Below are positions 22,991-33,333 of a stretch of DNA of 64,000 nt, in pieces. This DNA is from Orychophragmus violaceus (Eukaryota; Streptophyta; Magnoliopsida; Brassicales; Brassicaceae). The position numbers and the translations under genes are program-made. Under the pieces are notes generated by a model. It saw nothing but the letters and a program-made list of their open reading frames with translations. It ran no database searches and had not been told where the DNA came from. Position 1 is the first letter of the stretch; each line of letters begins with the position of its first letter. The stretch lies in contig CM058232.1 in assembly GCA_030180135.1 (NCBI GenBank), positions 72,842,016-72,906,015 on the forward strand, given 5' to 3'.

Positions 22991-24552
22991 AAGTGTGGAA
23001 GATAGTCATCTCATCAACAGTTTTAAGGACCGAGGAAATAATTATTCTCCGAGGCTCAGATATACACAGAGAACAAGGAGTGAAAGGATGCGTTTACATC
23101 CTTGTGAATTGGACAATAAGGAAACGCTTCACATGTACAATAACATGCAGACTAAAAGGCGAATACTAAACCGGTGATCTAACTCTACGTAATGGAGCAT
23201 CAACTAGCAATCGTTATCAAAATCTTCTATTAATGTAATAATGGAGGATTAACCATCACGCAAACGCATACAGTTTTATAGTTCCAAACTTCTACAAATT
23301 GATAACATCCTGGGCACATGATACGTTCAGAAGACCTGGTTAAAAAAGCAGAGTTATTCATTTAGAAACATAGTTTTTTGAATTCTTCATTGGAGCTAGA
23401 GCAGCAAAATGCACACAAGGTTCTTCTTTCTGTTTTAACTGTGGCTTGAATCTTCAAGGAGAGTCAATCCTCTGCCAAAGACTCTTATAATATGAGGACG
23501 TACTCATGCAAAACTTTTTCTAAGCTAAAAGATGGCCAAAAATGTTATGTATTTCATATTTGACTGTCAATAACCTAGGTTTTAAGGCACAACATTTACT
23601 TTCTCTCGTATCAAAATAGCATATTGATTTCAGAATCAGTCTAATATAAAAAAAAAACATCATAATTTCTTCGTAATGTTACCAGTTAGTACTACTGTAA
23701 CCACCAAATTTAACCAGAGGAGAAAGCATCCACCAAATGAAAGGCAAAGTTAACCGAACTCTGATCGTTTAGTCTTGAAGATTCATAATGTATCTTCCAG
23801 CTAGTATAGTATGTAGCCCAAATACATTTGATAAACTTCATCAATCGTGTAAGTTGAACCATTCTTTTTGCAAAAGAAGTTGTTCTAGATAAGCTAACAC
23901 ATGGCACATCGTATGACTTAGACTATGCTACTCAGTGTAACTCGGAAACTAACTAGTGACAACTTCTAATCACAAACTCGTCAGTAGATAGTTTTCTGCA
24001 GCGAAACCGTTATTAACTTGGTTTCTAGAGACACTCGGACGTAATTACACGAACCAAAAAGACAAACTCATATATTAACAATAGATCCAAGTTAATCCTT
24101 TCCCATGAATGCGTTACCTCCACTGCCCAGCGTTTAGATCAACAGAGACTATACCAAAACAAAAGTTCATAATGTGCACTTTTTGCACTACGATTCAAAC
24201 TATCAAAAAATCAAGAAATCAAACCTCCCAAAACAAATCAAACAGAAGATAAAACATTGAATGAGTAATTTGAAAGGAAGTTTCATAGATTTGAACAAAG
24301 TAAATAACTTTCATCAAATACAAATTTCACATTTTGTTGAATCTAAAATCCATTTCAGGTTCTCTCCTGCTTTATATTCCTTTAATTGTATCAACATTAT
24401 TTAACAATCCTATCCAAATTTGTTTCTTCCCCCTTAAAACGTATCATTCAGTTACCCAGGAAAAAAATTTACGATATTTATAAGGTATCAAATCTGTACA
24501 CAGCCGCTAATTATTATTACCCTTTTTTATTGTGACCTTTGTTCGTCGCAGA
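22991..24552. other. Non-coding DNA, copy B (second part), and CCCH gene 3' flank
   Basis: No protein gene is supported. Bases 23165-23190 and 23570-23860 resemble 4775-4795 and 5085-5345. Bases from about 24300 to 24552 lie downstream of the CCCH gene stop and probably include its 3' UTR and polyadenylation region. No poly(A) site is assigned. Confidence 0.55.
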
Positions 24553-25731
24553 TCAGCGAGTGAGAAGCGTCCTCTCTTGATCGGTGAGTGAGTGGCGGAA
24601 ATGGCAACGGTGGCCGTAAGGACACGTGGATCCGGTGACGATCATACGGCAGACCTGTGTTTTGTAGCGTGGGTGCCTTATCACCGGACGGAGCTCGTCG
24701 ATCCCGTGAGCGAATTGGCAGTTATCGCCGTAAGGGCAAGCTCCGGTCTCTTGCCATTTGTTGCAGAGCTCCGTCTTCGTCATCCCTTGACGGAAAACCT
24801 CAAGCTCCAATGCATCTCTCTCTCCTTTTGTTGGCACACACACCTTTTGTGATACCTTCACAGATTTGTAAATTAAAAAGTAGAAATTTCAGAAAGTTCG
24901 ATTTTTTATCTTTTCTTTTCTGGTGAGATATTTATTAAAGGCTGGAAATTGAGAAATTTATTATTTTTGTTATTGAATTGAGAATTTTAATGCTGAATTA
25001 GAATTTTATGCTGAAAATTGAATTAAGAAAAGTAATAAAGTTACCGAGTCGGAGCCGAGTTGGCTCGTAAAGATGTTGAGCTGACTCGTTTGACGATTCG
25101 CACCGTCACATCCGTGGCTTCCCTGGTTCATCATCGTGAGATATCCCGGCGAGCGAACGGAGATGCTTTTAGGCAACGAATTTCTCTCCGGATTGCTCCT
25201 CCTCACGGAACGACAATGCTTATAAGCCCCAGCTTCAGCTTGGCTACCGAAATCGGAAATCTGTTGGCGGTTATGGACGGCCGGTGGAGAGACGGAGGAG
25301 AAAGATGAACTAGAGATGTGGATAAGCTTGAGGATATCGACGTTTTCCTGGCGGAGCGCGTCGTTTTCGTGGCGAAGCGAGTCGAGTTCCGTCATTAGGG
25401 ATTGAAGACGGGAGATGCAAAGCTCGTAATGCTCGTTGAGTTCGTCGTACTCGAGGATGAGACGTGCTTGGCGAAGGCGATTCTCTGTGGTAGTATCAAC
25501 AAGAGCGGGTGGAGAGGAAGTGGACGGAGGAGATGGAGAGAGCGATAACGAGCTAGGAAACTGAGATTCCGGTGAGAAAATCGAATTGTAAAGCGAGGCG
25601 AAGCTTGCGGCGAACTCTTCGTGGTGATGTTTGTTGTTGCTTTTGTCAGATAGCGGTGATAACGGAGGCGGCGGCGAGTTTAGCGCCGTCACACATGCCA
25701 GATCCGTTACAGTAGACGCGTCTTTCTCCAT
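24553..25731 (-). CDS. Tandem CCCH zinc-finger protein, C3H14/C3H15-like (two exons)
   Basis: Exon 1 is 25731-25045 and exon 2 is 24855-24553. The 189-bp phase-0 intron has GT at 25044 and AG at 24856. The product is 329 residues, close to the roughly 310 I recall for Arabidopsis C3H14/C3H15. The N-terminus is Ser/Pro-rich. Residues 84-137 look like a coiled coil (LRQARLILEYDELNEHYEL, then LRHENDALRQENVDILKL). The C-terminus has two CX8CX5CX3H fingers: C260, C269, C275, H279 and C298, C307, C313, H317, each preceded by a YKTxxC-like lead-in. Such TZF proteins bind AU-rich RNA and act in anther and cell-wall development in Arabidopsis (family knowledge). The ATG at 25731 is used because upstream in-frame codons are not ATG. 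No lesion is seen, so the gene looks functional. Confidence 0.93.
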
Positions 25732-25742
25732 TTGCAAGAACC

Positions 25743-26330
25743 TGAAGAAGATTGATTGTTCAGAAATTGCTAAATCAATCCATCAAAAGAGAGAACATCG
25801 AAGCCTTTTTCAGATCAAACTAGTAGAACGATGAGATTAAAGCACTGGAAACTCGAATTCGGAGGATAATTTGCGTTTGAATGTAACCTAATGTGTGCAT
25901 CAACGAAATTGATTCCGAAAGATCTACAAAATCTCCAGAAAATCAAAGCTTGAAACCTAAAATTAGATGATCTCGATGAAACCTCGTGTGTTTCAAACGT
26001 AATTATGCTCTGGTTTGATCGGAGAAGACAACAAGCAAAACCTAGAGAGAGAGAGAGAACCTGAATATCGTTGAAGTTTGGAGAAGCAAAAGAGAAAGAG
26101 CGGTGAAAGAAAGATGCTCTGTAAAATGTGTATATATACACAAATTGTCAAGTACAGAACAAGTGAGGTGAGGTGAGGAAGAAGTAGAGTTACAGATCAT
26201 ATGCGGAAGAGAACACAATAAGCTTTTTCCACTACTCAATCAAGGCCGTACAATGAGACGATCTAAGGATCTCCTCGTATTTAACTCGTTAGCGAAACGC
26301 TTCGTCGTTGGTAAGTAAAGCACAGCAGAG
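25743..26330 (-). promoter_or_regulatory. 5' UTR and promoter of the CCCH gene
   Basis: TATATATA at about 26131-26138 is a good TATA box, which would place the start near 26100. On the transcribed strand a possible 5' UTR intron runs from CAG/GTTCTC near 26060 to TTCTTCAG/GTTC near 25742, just upstream of the ATG. This intron is inferred from splice-like sequences only. A CT-rich tract (26044-26058) lies in the leader. Confidence 0.5.
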
Positions 26331-26447
26331 TATTCCACCTACTTCACTTTCCCGCCTACTTCAGAACCGTTAGAGATGCCTAATACAATATATATATTTG
26401 TTAAAATCACAAAAATATGTTGCTTTAAAAAAAAACATATGCGATAA
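26331..26447. other. Intergenic DNA upstream of the SINE
   Basis: AT-rich spacer with no ORF, RNA gene or element recognised. It ends at the left SINE target-site duplication. Confidence 0.5.
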
Positions 26448-26463
26448 ATATAACAACTCATTT

Positions 26464-26605
26464 GAGAAGCGCAAGTGGCTCAAATGGTTGAGACCACCTC
26501 TGCGACCTTCTCATCTGGAGTTCGACTCCAGCTTCCTTTCTCCTGGAAGGACTGGGCTAGTGGGCCGGCCCGTTGTGGCCCACATAGTGACAAAAAAAAA
26601 AATAT
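26464..26605 (+). mobile_element. tRNA-derived SINE with 16-bp TSD
   Basis: The element has an A-box-like TGGCTCAAATGGTTGAGA (26477-26494) and a B-box GGAGTTCGACTCCAGC (26517-26532), the split RNA polymerase III promoter of a tRNA-derived SINE. A tRNA-unrelated GC-rich body (GGGCCGGCCCG) and an A-rich tail from 26592 follow. ATATAACAACTCATTT occurs perfectly on both sides (26448-26463 and 26606-26621). Length, tail and TSD fit a Brassicaceae SINE. The subfamily is not assigned. Confidence 0.88.
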
Positions 26606-26621
26606 ATATAACAACTCATTT

Positions 26622-27322
26622 ACGATTTTTTATTTGTAGTTTAATCTTCGCAAATAAAATGGTAAGTATTTTATTATATAGTGCACTGCATGCTTTCTTA
26701 TTAAATAATTTATGAGCAACTACAAATATAAACGTCAAACAAAAATCTAATCAAATTCATTTTGAAAATTTAGATGGAAACAAAAAGTTTGTTAAGGGAG
26801 AAGTTTTGCTTGTTATCAAAGGGATTTGTAATTTGGAGAATAAAGTAGTAGTGATGTGTTTGTAGAAAGAAAAAAAGATTAATACTTGGAAATTTATTTT
26901 TTAAGTTTGGTTGGACAAATCATGAATAAGAATAGTTAATTAACTGATAATGAAAAATAGAAAAATTAGATGTCTTTGTTTAGTTTCACGTTGTAGTAAG
27001 GTAAGGAAGACAAGTGAGTTTGCTTGAAGAACACAGGTTTAACTAACTATGGTCCCTCTTCTTCCTTATGTATATACTTCAATCAAAATCTATCGTTGTG
27101 GCTAACTAACTATAAAATGTTTCCTTCCTTCTAACCCAACAACCCAGCCGAAATTACTATCATAACCTTTTCCAAGGCATTTTCTCTTCAAACAAATATT
27201 ATAAAAGCTGATTTTAATATAATAGAACTTCTATAAATAGTATCATAATAGTTTATTAGTTTATTGAGCTTTTAATTTATTGAAAAATTAATTGGATAAA
27301 AACTTAGTTTAAGTGTTGGAGG
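26622..27322. other. AT-rich intergenic DNA
   Basis: About 700 bp of AT-rich sequence separate the SINE and Gypsy-1. No gene, RNA or element is recognised. Confidence 0.55.
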
Positions 27323-27773
27323 TGGGATTAGCATCCCCTCTAAGGCCTGACCCAATAACAGAAATGTCCAACGAAGATTCGGTCACGGGAAGTAAAAGCT
27401 CAACATTGACGAGGGAGCTCGGTACGCGCCCACTATAGCTCGGCGATGTCCCGACGACCTGCAAAAAAGAAAGAGATAAAAGATGAGGAAGGATATTTTT
27501 TTAGGAAATATTCTGATTATTATTATGTAAAGAATATCAGAGAAATATCCTTCCTCTCTGCGGGAAAAGACTAAGTCGACAATTCATATTCTTGTACTCA
27601 AAAACCCTAAAGAGCTAGCGATCACAGATCGATTCTGGCTCGTATTTTAATAAGACTAGATTTTCCAGTCTGAACGGTTCTTGCTCTTTAATTCTTGTTT
27701 AAACGCATATCCAAGTCCCTCAATTTCTATTCAATTATCAAATTGAATATTGTTTAATTTTCTGAATCAACAA
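27323..27773 (+). repeat. Gypsy-1 5' LTR and primer binding site
   Basis: The alignable LTR starts TGGGATTAGCATCCC and ends near GAATCAACA, followed by TGGCGCCGTCTGTGGG at 27776. Related sequence is at 39825-39938 and 47037-47433, and partial copies start near 57804 and 62638. Whether the true start is the TGTTGG at 27314 could not be settled. Confidence 0.8.
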
Positions 27774-27829
27774 TTGGCGCCGTCTGTGGGGTTTTTGGAT
27801 ATTTTGATTAACCAAAGAAGAGGCTAGCA

Positions 27830-29285
27830 ATGAACGAATCACCACTTTCATCTCAAGAGACAGGAGGGACGAACGGCGTGGCAACGTCACCAACACGGCT
27901 ACGGGAGGAGAGGTGAACCAACATAATCCGCCCCAACAAGACGACGGAGTGCGCAACACGCCAAACCCGGTGCCGCAAGACGACGCGCCGCTATCAGGAG
28001 GCTCAAACGCCCCAATCGTGCCTACGGTGAGGCCGGCGAGCGCAGTAGGGGATATAGAGCCGCCGCCGAGGTCGGTACACATGAACATTATGATACCTAC
28101 CAGCAGGATTGGAAACCCGACCACAACGGAGCTGCTTCGCACGCTACAAAGCCGAGTCGAAAACTTGGATAAAATTGCAAACGAGCGTATCACTGCGATC
28201 GCCGATCAGCAGAACTTGCTCCGCGACAGCTTGCAAAGACGCCAAAACGTACCTACAGCAGAACGGACCCCAAACGAATCCCCACCGATTAGCCGACGTC
28301 TTTTCACAGAAGCACCTCGAAGGACCATGGGATCGACGATCAATCCAACTGGAAGCGCAGCAACCCCAAACAACTCGACGCAGGTGCCCAGTGATCAGCT
28401 CGCGGCTATACTAAACCAAATTCAGGAATTGAGCTCCAAAGTTCACCGTGCAGAAAGTTCGGCCCTAGAGCTCGGTCGTGTCCAGGAACAAGCGCAACAA
28501 ACACCCTTCATAACTCGGATCATGAATGCGAGGATCCCGCGTATCGAGAAAGTCAAGTTTCCTCTCTATGAAAGGAAAACCAATCCCAGCAATTTCATGA
28601 CTGCCTTTATGATAGCAATGATTCGTAACCGATTCACTGACGAGGAGAGAGACCCTGGGTACTGCCAACACTTCGTGGAAAACCTCAAAGGCATAGCTCT
28701 CACCTGGTTCTCACGACTCAAAACAGGGTCGATAGACAGCTTCCAGAAGCTCTCAGAACTGTTCCTGAAGCACTACTCGCTCTTCATAATACCCGAGTCA
28801 TCATATGCCGACCTATGGGACCTAGAAAAGAGACAGGACGAGCCTATGAAAGACTTTATCGATCGATTCAAGGAAGTTGTGTCCAAAATAAACGTGGATG
28901 ACAACGCAGCCAGAGGAGCACTTCGGAAAGGATTACTTCATCGTTCGGCTTTCAGGACGGACCTAAAACTCAACAAGCCCACATCCCTGGAAGATGAGTT
29001 TCACAGAGCGCTGTCATTCATTGAATTGGAAGAGGGGGATGCGATATTCTCTAAAAAGCAGACAAGTTCAGCTAAAAAAGCCTCTACGGAAAAAGAGAAA
29101 CCAAAAACCGATTCTCAGGACATCAGCAGCAAAACTTTCGCCATTGCGAACACCTACCAAGGGTGGAATAAGATCGCTCGAAATCAACCGCGCTCGGAAG
29201 AAGCTAATGACGACCGACCCTACTGTGAGTACCACAATAAACACTCTTATAATACCGCAGAATGCCAGAACTTAGCCGAGTACCA
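27830..29285 (+). pseudogene. Gypsy-1 gag (first part)
   Basis: The ATG at 27830 is followed by a frame change near 27900. The main frame (27913 on) then reads to the insertion point of Gypsy-2. It contains a coiled-coil-like stretch (LLRTLQSRVENLDKIANERI) and the retrotransposon Gag core (RIEKVKFPLYERKTNPSNFM, CQHFVENLKGIALTWFSRL, LFLKHYSLFI, DLWDLEKRQDEPMKDFIDRF). A knuckle-like CEYHNKHSYNTAEC follows. It is interrupted at 29291. Confidence 0.88.
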
Positions 29286-29290
29286 GCTGG

Positions 29291-30449
29291 TGATAGGGTC
29301 TAGTTTTAATCCCTATTCTAACTGCAAGTGCACAGTGATGTAGTTGTAGTACTTAGGGTATCGAATCCACAGGGACTCCGGTCAACGATAGAATTAAAAC
29401 AGAAGAGATTAAACTAGGAGAAAGCAATATGGGAAAGCAGTAAATCAGCAAGCAGAAAGTAAATAGCAGCGAGTTGTGAGCAAGGAAGCGAAGCGTTAAG
29501 TCTAGGGAGTTCTCAGGAAATCAGGAACATAAACTAATCAATCAATCAGGATCTAATTAAGAACTGTTCTAGAACTCAAACACAGATATAGAATTAACCA
29601 AATCTCTTTGCGAGAACTCTCTAAGTCTAAGTGCAGCAATCCAAATCTCTTTGCAATTACTAACAGATTAAACCAGCTTTAATTCCAAGTTTGATATGTT
29701 CACAATTAAACTAAACCAAATCTCTTTGCGAGTAATTTAATTGCTCATCTAGGTTCTTTCTAGCTAATTAACCAACTGTCGTTGCATCAATCAACCTAAC
29801 ATCATAAATCTGGATAGCTACTTCAGATTAAGCATTAAGAACAATCCTAGATGAAGAACTAGCAGATATGAATCCTTACAGATTGATTAAACTATAATTC
29901 CATGAAATCCCTAATGAGAATCCCTAAACTGAACAGGTAATCTACTCAGACATGTTCATCGAAACAGAAAACATCTTGAATAGAAAACCAATATCATAAA
30001 ACAAAGTAAAGATCTGGGGTTCAAAATCAAGTCTCTTTCGAGAACAAGATCAGCCCCTAAAACTCTCTCTGAATAAAATAAAGCGTAAGTAAAGCGTAGC
30101 CTAAACAAGTGGCTAAAAACTCTAATATATAGTCTAAAACACGTTTTGGGCTTCTGTGTAAATATCTGGGCTTTTCTGCAATATCAGCATTCTTCATTAA
30201 ACCGCCGAGTCTGGCCCATTCGCGCTATGCATCGATCGATGCAGGTGTGCAACGATCGACGCAATCCTCAAATCTGGACAGTGAACTCTGTCTCTCGGCC
30301 AAACACTCCAAAATGTTCCAAAATCTTCAATTCAGCTCCAAAAGTACTTAGACCTGTTAGATACCTGAAATGACTCTAAAACATAGTAATAGACTCGATA
30401 AATAAGACATATACCATGGTTAAAAGCCCTTAAAATCCATGGTATATCA
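29291..30449 (-). repeat. Gypsy-2 3' LTR
   Basis: This 1159-bp LTR pairs with 33334-34517. It holds three partial copies of the motif AAATCTCTTTGCRA (near 29600, 29643, 29713). Near its end it has a CGATCG pair with cores at 30233 and 30253. Confidence 0.92.
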
Positions 30450-31853
30450 ACTCCCCCACACTTAGCCTTTGCTTGTCCTCAAGCAAAACAAAGAGATAAA
30501 ATGTAGTCAAGAGGTTTGAAAACTTTCAAAAACTCTTTTCATCCTAGAAGCAACAACACTCAGATTCCCCTTAGTAAACCACTGAAAGAATCAATCACAA
30601 GATATCAAAACCAACATATACTTCCCCCACACTTAGCAACTATCCTAAGTAAACTCCACAATCACATTCACGTATTCAAATTCTCCCTACTGACTTCTGC
30701 AAGTATTTAAGTGCGGTCTCACCTAAGGAGTATCGATCAAAGGCACATGGACTCTTACCTTATCAGCTCTAGACCACCATACTATCTTTCTCTAGTCCCT
30801 TTCTTCTCTTTTCCCTTCCTTAACAACTGATTTTTCCCCATTGGGTATCATTTTTTTTTTTTTATCAGTGTTCTTCCCGTTTTGGGGTGTACTTTGGACA
30901 CATTCCATGGATGCAGGGGATATGAAAGTTGTAGCTACCATTCCCATGACCACTTCGGAGTTACTAACTCATCCTCAGTTTATTATCTTTTTTTTTCTTT
31001 TTTTTTATGGAAGGGGAGAAGGGAACTAGATAGGACATATTTACAGGCTGTGTCAGAACTAACAAGGGAATCCGACACAAAGTATACCAAGCCCTTAGGT
31101 GAGAAATCTAAGTCAGTATTAAGGTGAAGTCAGTAAAGGATCCTCTGATACCTGAAGCGATGTGGGTGTTCTCAGTAGGTTGATCTGTGTCTGGGTTTTC
31201 TAATAGTCATAGATAGTTCATGCAACTTCATCCCAATGGTTACTTAAGTTCCTGCAAGTACTGTTAATCTTCTCAAAAAATCATTGTTTCCTACTTAAAC
31301 TGGTTTTGACTCAATAAAACAAATTTTTAAAAATTGGACTGACTCTTAAGAAAACAAAAGCGTGCGTCAGTAGCTCCTCCCCACACTTAAAACACACTGT
31401 CCCCAGTAGTGTCAAGCTTAGGGTCGGCGAGAAAATAAATCAAATTGAAACAATCCGAAAAGTTGCAGAACACATACCTGTCGTCGCCCTGTGTCGATCG
31501 ATGCCACAAGGGTGTCGATCGATGCAAGGCGCATTTGCTCGCGGTTATGTGAATAACCGATGTCGAAACCGCAATTGATTCGGTAAACCGTAAATCGCAA
31601 CTGCATCGACCTATGCACTAGGTGTGTCGATCGATGCAATGCGATTTTGCCTGTTTCTCAAGCCTTTGAACACACAAAAACAGAAAAATTAAAAACACCA
31701 AATCAATTTGAAAAACGAAAACTAAAACGAACCTAACAGTGGGTTGCCTCCCACTCAGCGCTTGTTTAAAGTCAATAGCTTGACTATTGGAAGAGATCAG
31801 ATTCATGGCGGTTTCAAAAGAGACTTTGAGTGTCTCTGTGAATATCTATTCAT
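30450..31853 (-). other. Gypsy-2 3' non-coding region
   Basis: Between the Gag stop and the 3' LTR, no pol sequence is recognisable. The minus strand carries GCGCTGAGTGGGAGGCAACC (complement of 31743-31762), a block I recognise from Athila-like elements. CGATCG pairs lie at 31495/31516 and 31607/31628. T-rich runs at 30850 and 30990 follow. Confidence 0.65.
31495..31633. repeat. CGATCG pairs in the Gypsy-2 3' region
   Basis: Cores are at 31495 and 31516 (21 bp apart). A degenerate CGACCT at 31607 lies 21 bp before the CGATCG at 31628. Arms read TGT or TGCA on one side and ACA or ATGC on the other. Confidence 0.85.
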
Positions 31854-33122
31854 CTAAGGAGGTGTATAGGCTTTCAGATCATGAGGCTTCCCAAGGAATG
31901 AATAAACAACATCAGGGCGGGAGCGAAGCTTGGGTGGTACACTGCGTTTTCCTGCATTCAAAACAATGCGGTCAGGAGGTTTAAACTTAGGTGATTTATA
32001 CCTTACCTTTGGTGCAGATCTGATGTTTGGAGCTTTGTGCTTATGAGCAGTTGCAGGCTTTGAAGACGTTAGAGCAGGTTCAAGAGGAACCGCCATCTTC
32101 TTCTCTCCACTATCAGATATTGAAGTTCCACCAATCTGAACTTCTTCTTTCAGATCACCATCAGTGGAGATCATCTTCTTTGCATGAACTCGCGAAGCTT
32201 CAGCTGGTAGAGTTTCATTCATCTTCTTATCCATCACTTTCATGCAGTTAGCCACTTCTAGCTCTTGTTTAGAGGGTTTAGGAACCTTAGGATATGGCAC
32301 GATGGGCTTGTAGACTCGTTCTGGGACTGTTGCAGGCTTCTGGTCTCGTCTGCGATCTGTGTCGATCGATGCAGTAGGTGTGTCGATCGACACAAGGCGA
32401 TTATGTTTGTCGTAAGAACTCGAAATTGCCGTCAGAACTGCGTGTCGACCGACACTAAGGGGGTGTCGATCGGTGCATGTCTCAGACAGACAATATTCAT
32501 CCAGAAAATCCGAGATTATGCTCTCTTCTTCACCTAGCAACTCAATCTCATCTCTTAAGGTCACAGCTTTAATGGATCTGTACTGTTCAGCTTTCCTAGC
32601 TTCATTATGCCTTTGTATTGCTCCAGCTGTTTGTTGAACTTGGACATCTAGCTTCTTCACATGTGTGCTCAAGTATTCAAACTTCCCATTCAGATTTTCA
32701 TGTATAGCTTCCAACTTCCTGTCGAAGTCTACAGCAAACTTGGTCTGATCCTCTAGTAACTGCTCCATCATAGATTCCATCTTGCTCTTATAAGCATTAG
32801 CAGCAGGAGATGTCTGATATGAGGACGATCCATAGGTTCTCTGATAAGAATTACCTTGCTGATTATCGAACCTGTTTCCTTGGAATCCAGAGCTATTGAT
32901 GTAGTTCAAATCTTCTTCCTGCTTCTCCAACAACTGCTCCATCATGCTCATCAGCTTATTAGACTGTGTATTGTGAGGAGGAACAGACTGATATGATGGA
33001 GATTCATAATCTCTGGTGAATGAATAGGAACCATAGCTTCTGCAGAACGAGTTATTCTGCTGATTTTCCAACATCTGTTCCATCATTCCCATCATTCTTT
33101 CGCAATGTGTCGATCGATGCAT
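31854..33122 (-). CDS. Gypsy-2 Gag-like protein, no pol
   Basis: The ATG at 33122 opens a 422-codon ORF. Notable parts are three repeats of a Met/Glu-rich segment (MMGMMEQMLE, MSMMEQLLEKQ, MESMMEQLLEDQ) separated by Tyr/Ser/Gln-rich stretches. A coiled-coil-like FDRKLEAIHENLNGKFEYL follows, then a Pro-rich KPIVPYPKVPKPSKQELE block similar to Athila-type Gag, then a basic C-terminus. No zinc knuckle is seen. CGATCG motifs fall inside the frame and encode SIDT and DRHxL-like peptides. The start codon itself lies in such a motif. It may supply Gag or be a passenger. The frame is intact. Confidence 0.7.
   Translation of the reverse strand: MHRSTHCERMMGMMEQMLENQQNNSFCRSYGSYSFTRDYESPSYQSVPPHNTQSNKLMSMMEQLLEKQEEDLNYINSSGFQGNRFDNQQGNSYQRTYGSSSYQTSPAANAYKSKMESMMEQLLEDQTKFAVDFDRKLEAIHENLNGKFEYLSTHVKKLDVQVQQTAGAIQRHNEARKAEQYRSIKAVTLRDEIELLGEEESIISDFLDEYCLSETCTDRHPLSVGRHAVLTAISSSYDKHNRLVSIDTPTASIDTDRRRDQKPATVPERVYKPIVPYPKVPKPSKQELEVANCMKVMDKKMNETLPAEASRVHAKKMISTDGDLKEEVQIGGTSISDSGEKKMAVPLEPALTSSKPATAHKHKAPNIRSAPKVRYKSPKFKPPDRIVLNAGKRSVPPKLRSRPDVVYSFLGKPHDLKAYTPP
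32363..32472. repeat. CGATCG pairs inside the Gypsy-2 coding region
   Basis: Cores are at 32363 and 32384 (21 bp apart), and at 32446 (CGACCG) and 32467 (21 bp apart). They lie within the Gag-like ORF. Confidence 0.85.
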
Positions 33123-33184
33123 AGTAGCGTCGATCGATGCAAGCTCGAGAATGCAACGATCGACACACAGGACCGTGTCGATCG
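33111..33184. repeat. CGATCG array at the Gypsy-2 gag start
   Basis: Cores are at 33111, 33131, 33157 and 33179 (spacings 20, 26, 22). The gag ATG at 33122 falls between the first two. Confidence 0.85.
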
Positions 33185-33333
33185 ATGCAGGGCGATTACA
33201 GGCGTACCTAAAACGCAAGAACAGAAAAGAAAAAAAATTAGTAGCAAAAAATAAAAACGAAAAACCTAGTCTAAACCCTAAGTTCAAATCTATCGAAGAC
33301 TCAAAAGAGTCCCCGGCTACGGCCCCAAAAACT

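Noticed and set aside
24592..25308. Plus-strand ORFs across the CCCH gene
   Set aside because: They are shadows of the zinc-finger exons on the minus strand, where fingers, intron and TATA box agree.
26477..26532. A tRNA gene
   Set aside because: The A and B boxes are present, but there is no acceptor stem pairing, and the unit has a tail and 16-bp TSD, so it is a SINE.
27314..27322. TGTTGGAGG as the start of the Gypsy-1 LTR with TSD TTTAA
   Set aside because: The 3' LTR does not share TGTTGGAGG, and the right flank AGATTTAAA does not give a clean 5-bp match. The ends are left as uncertain.
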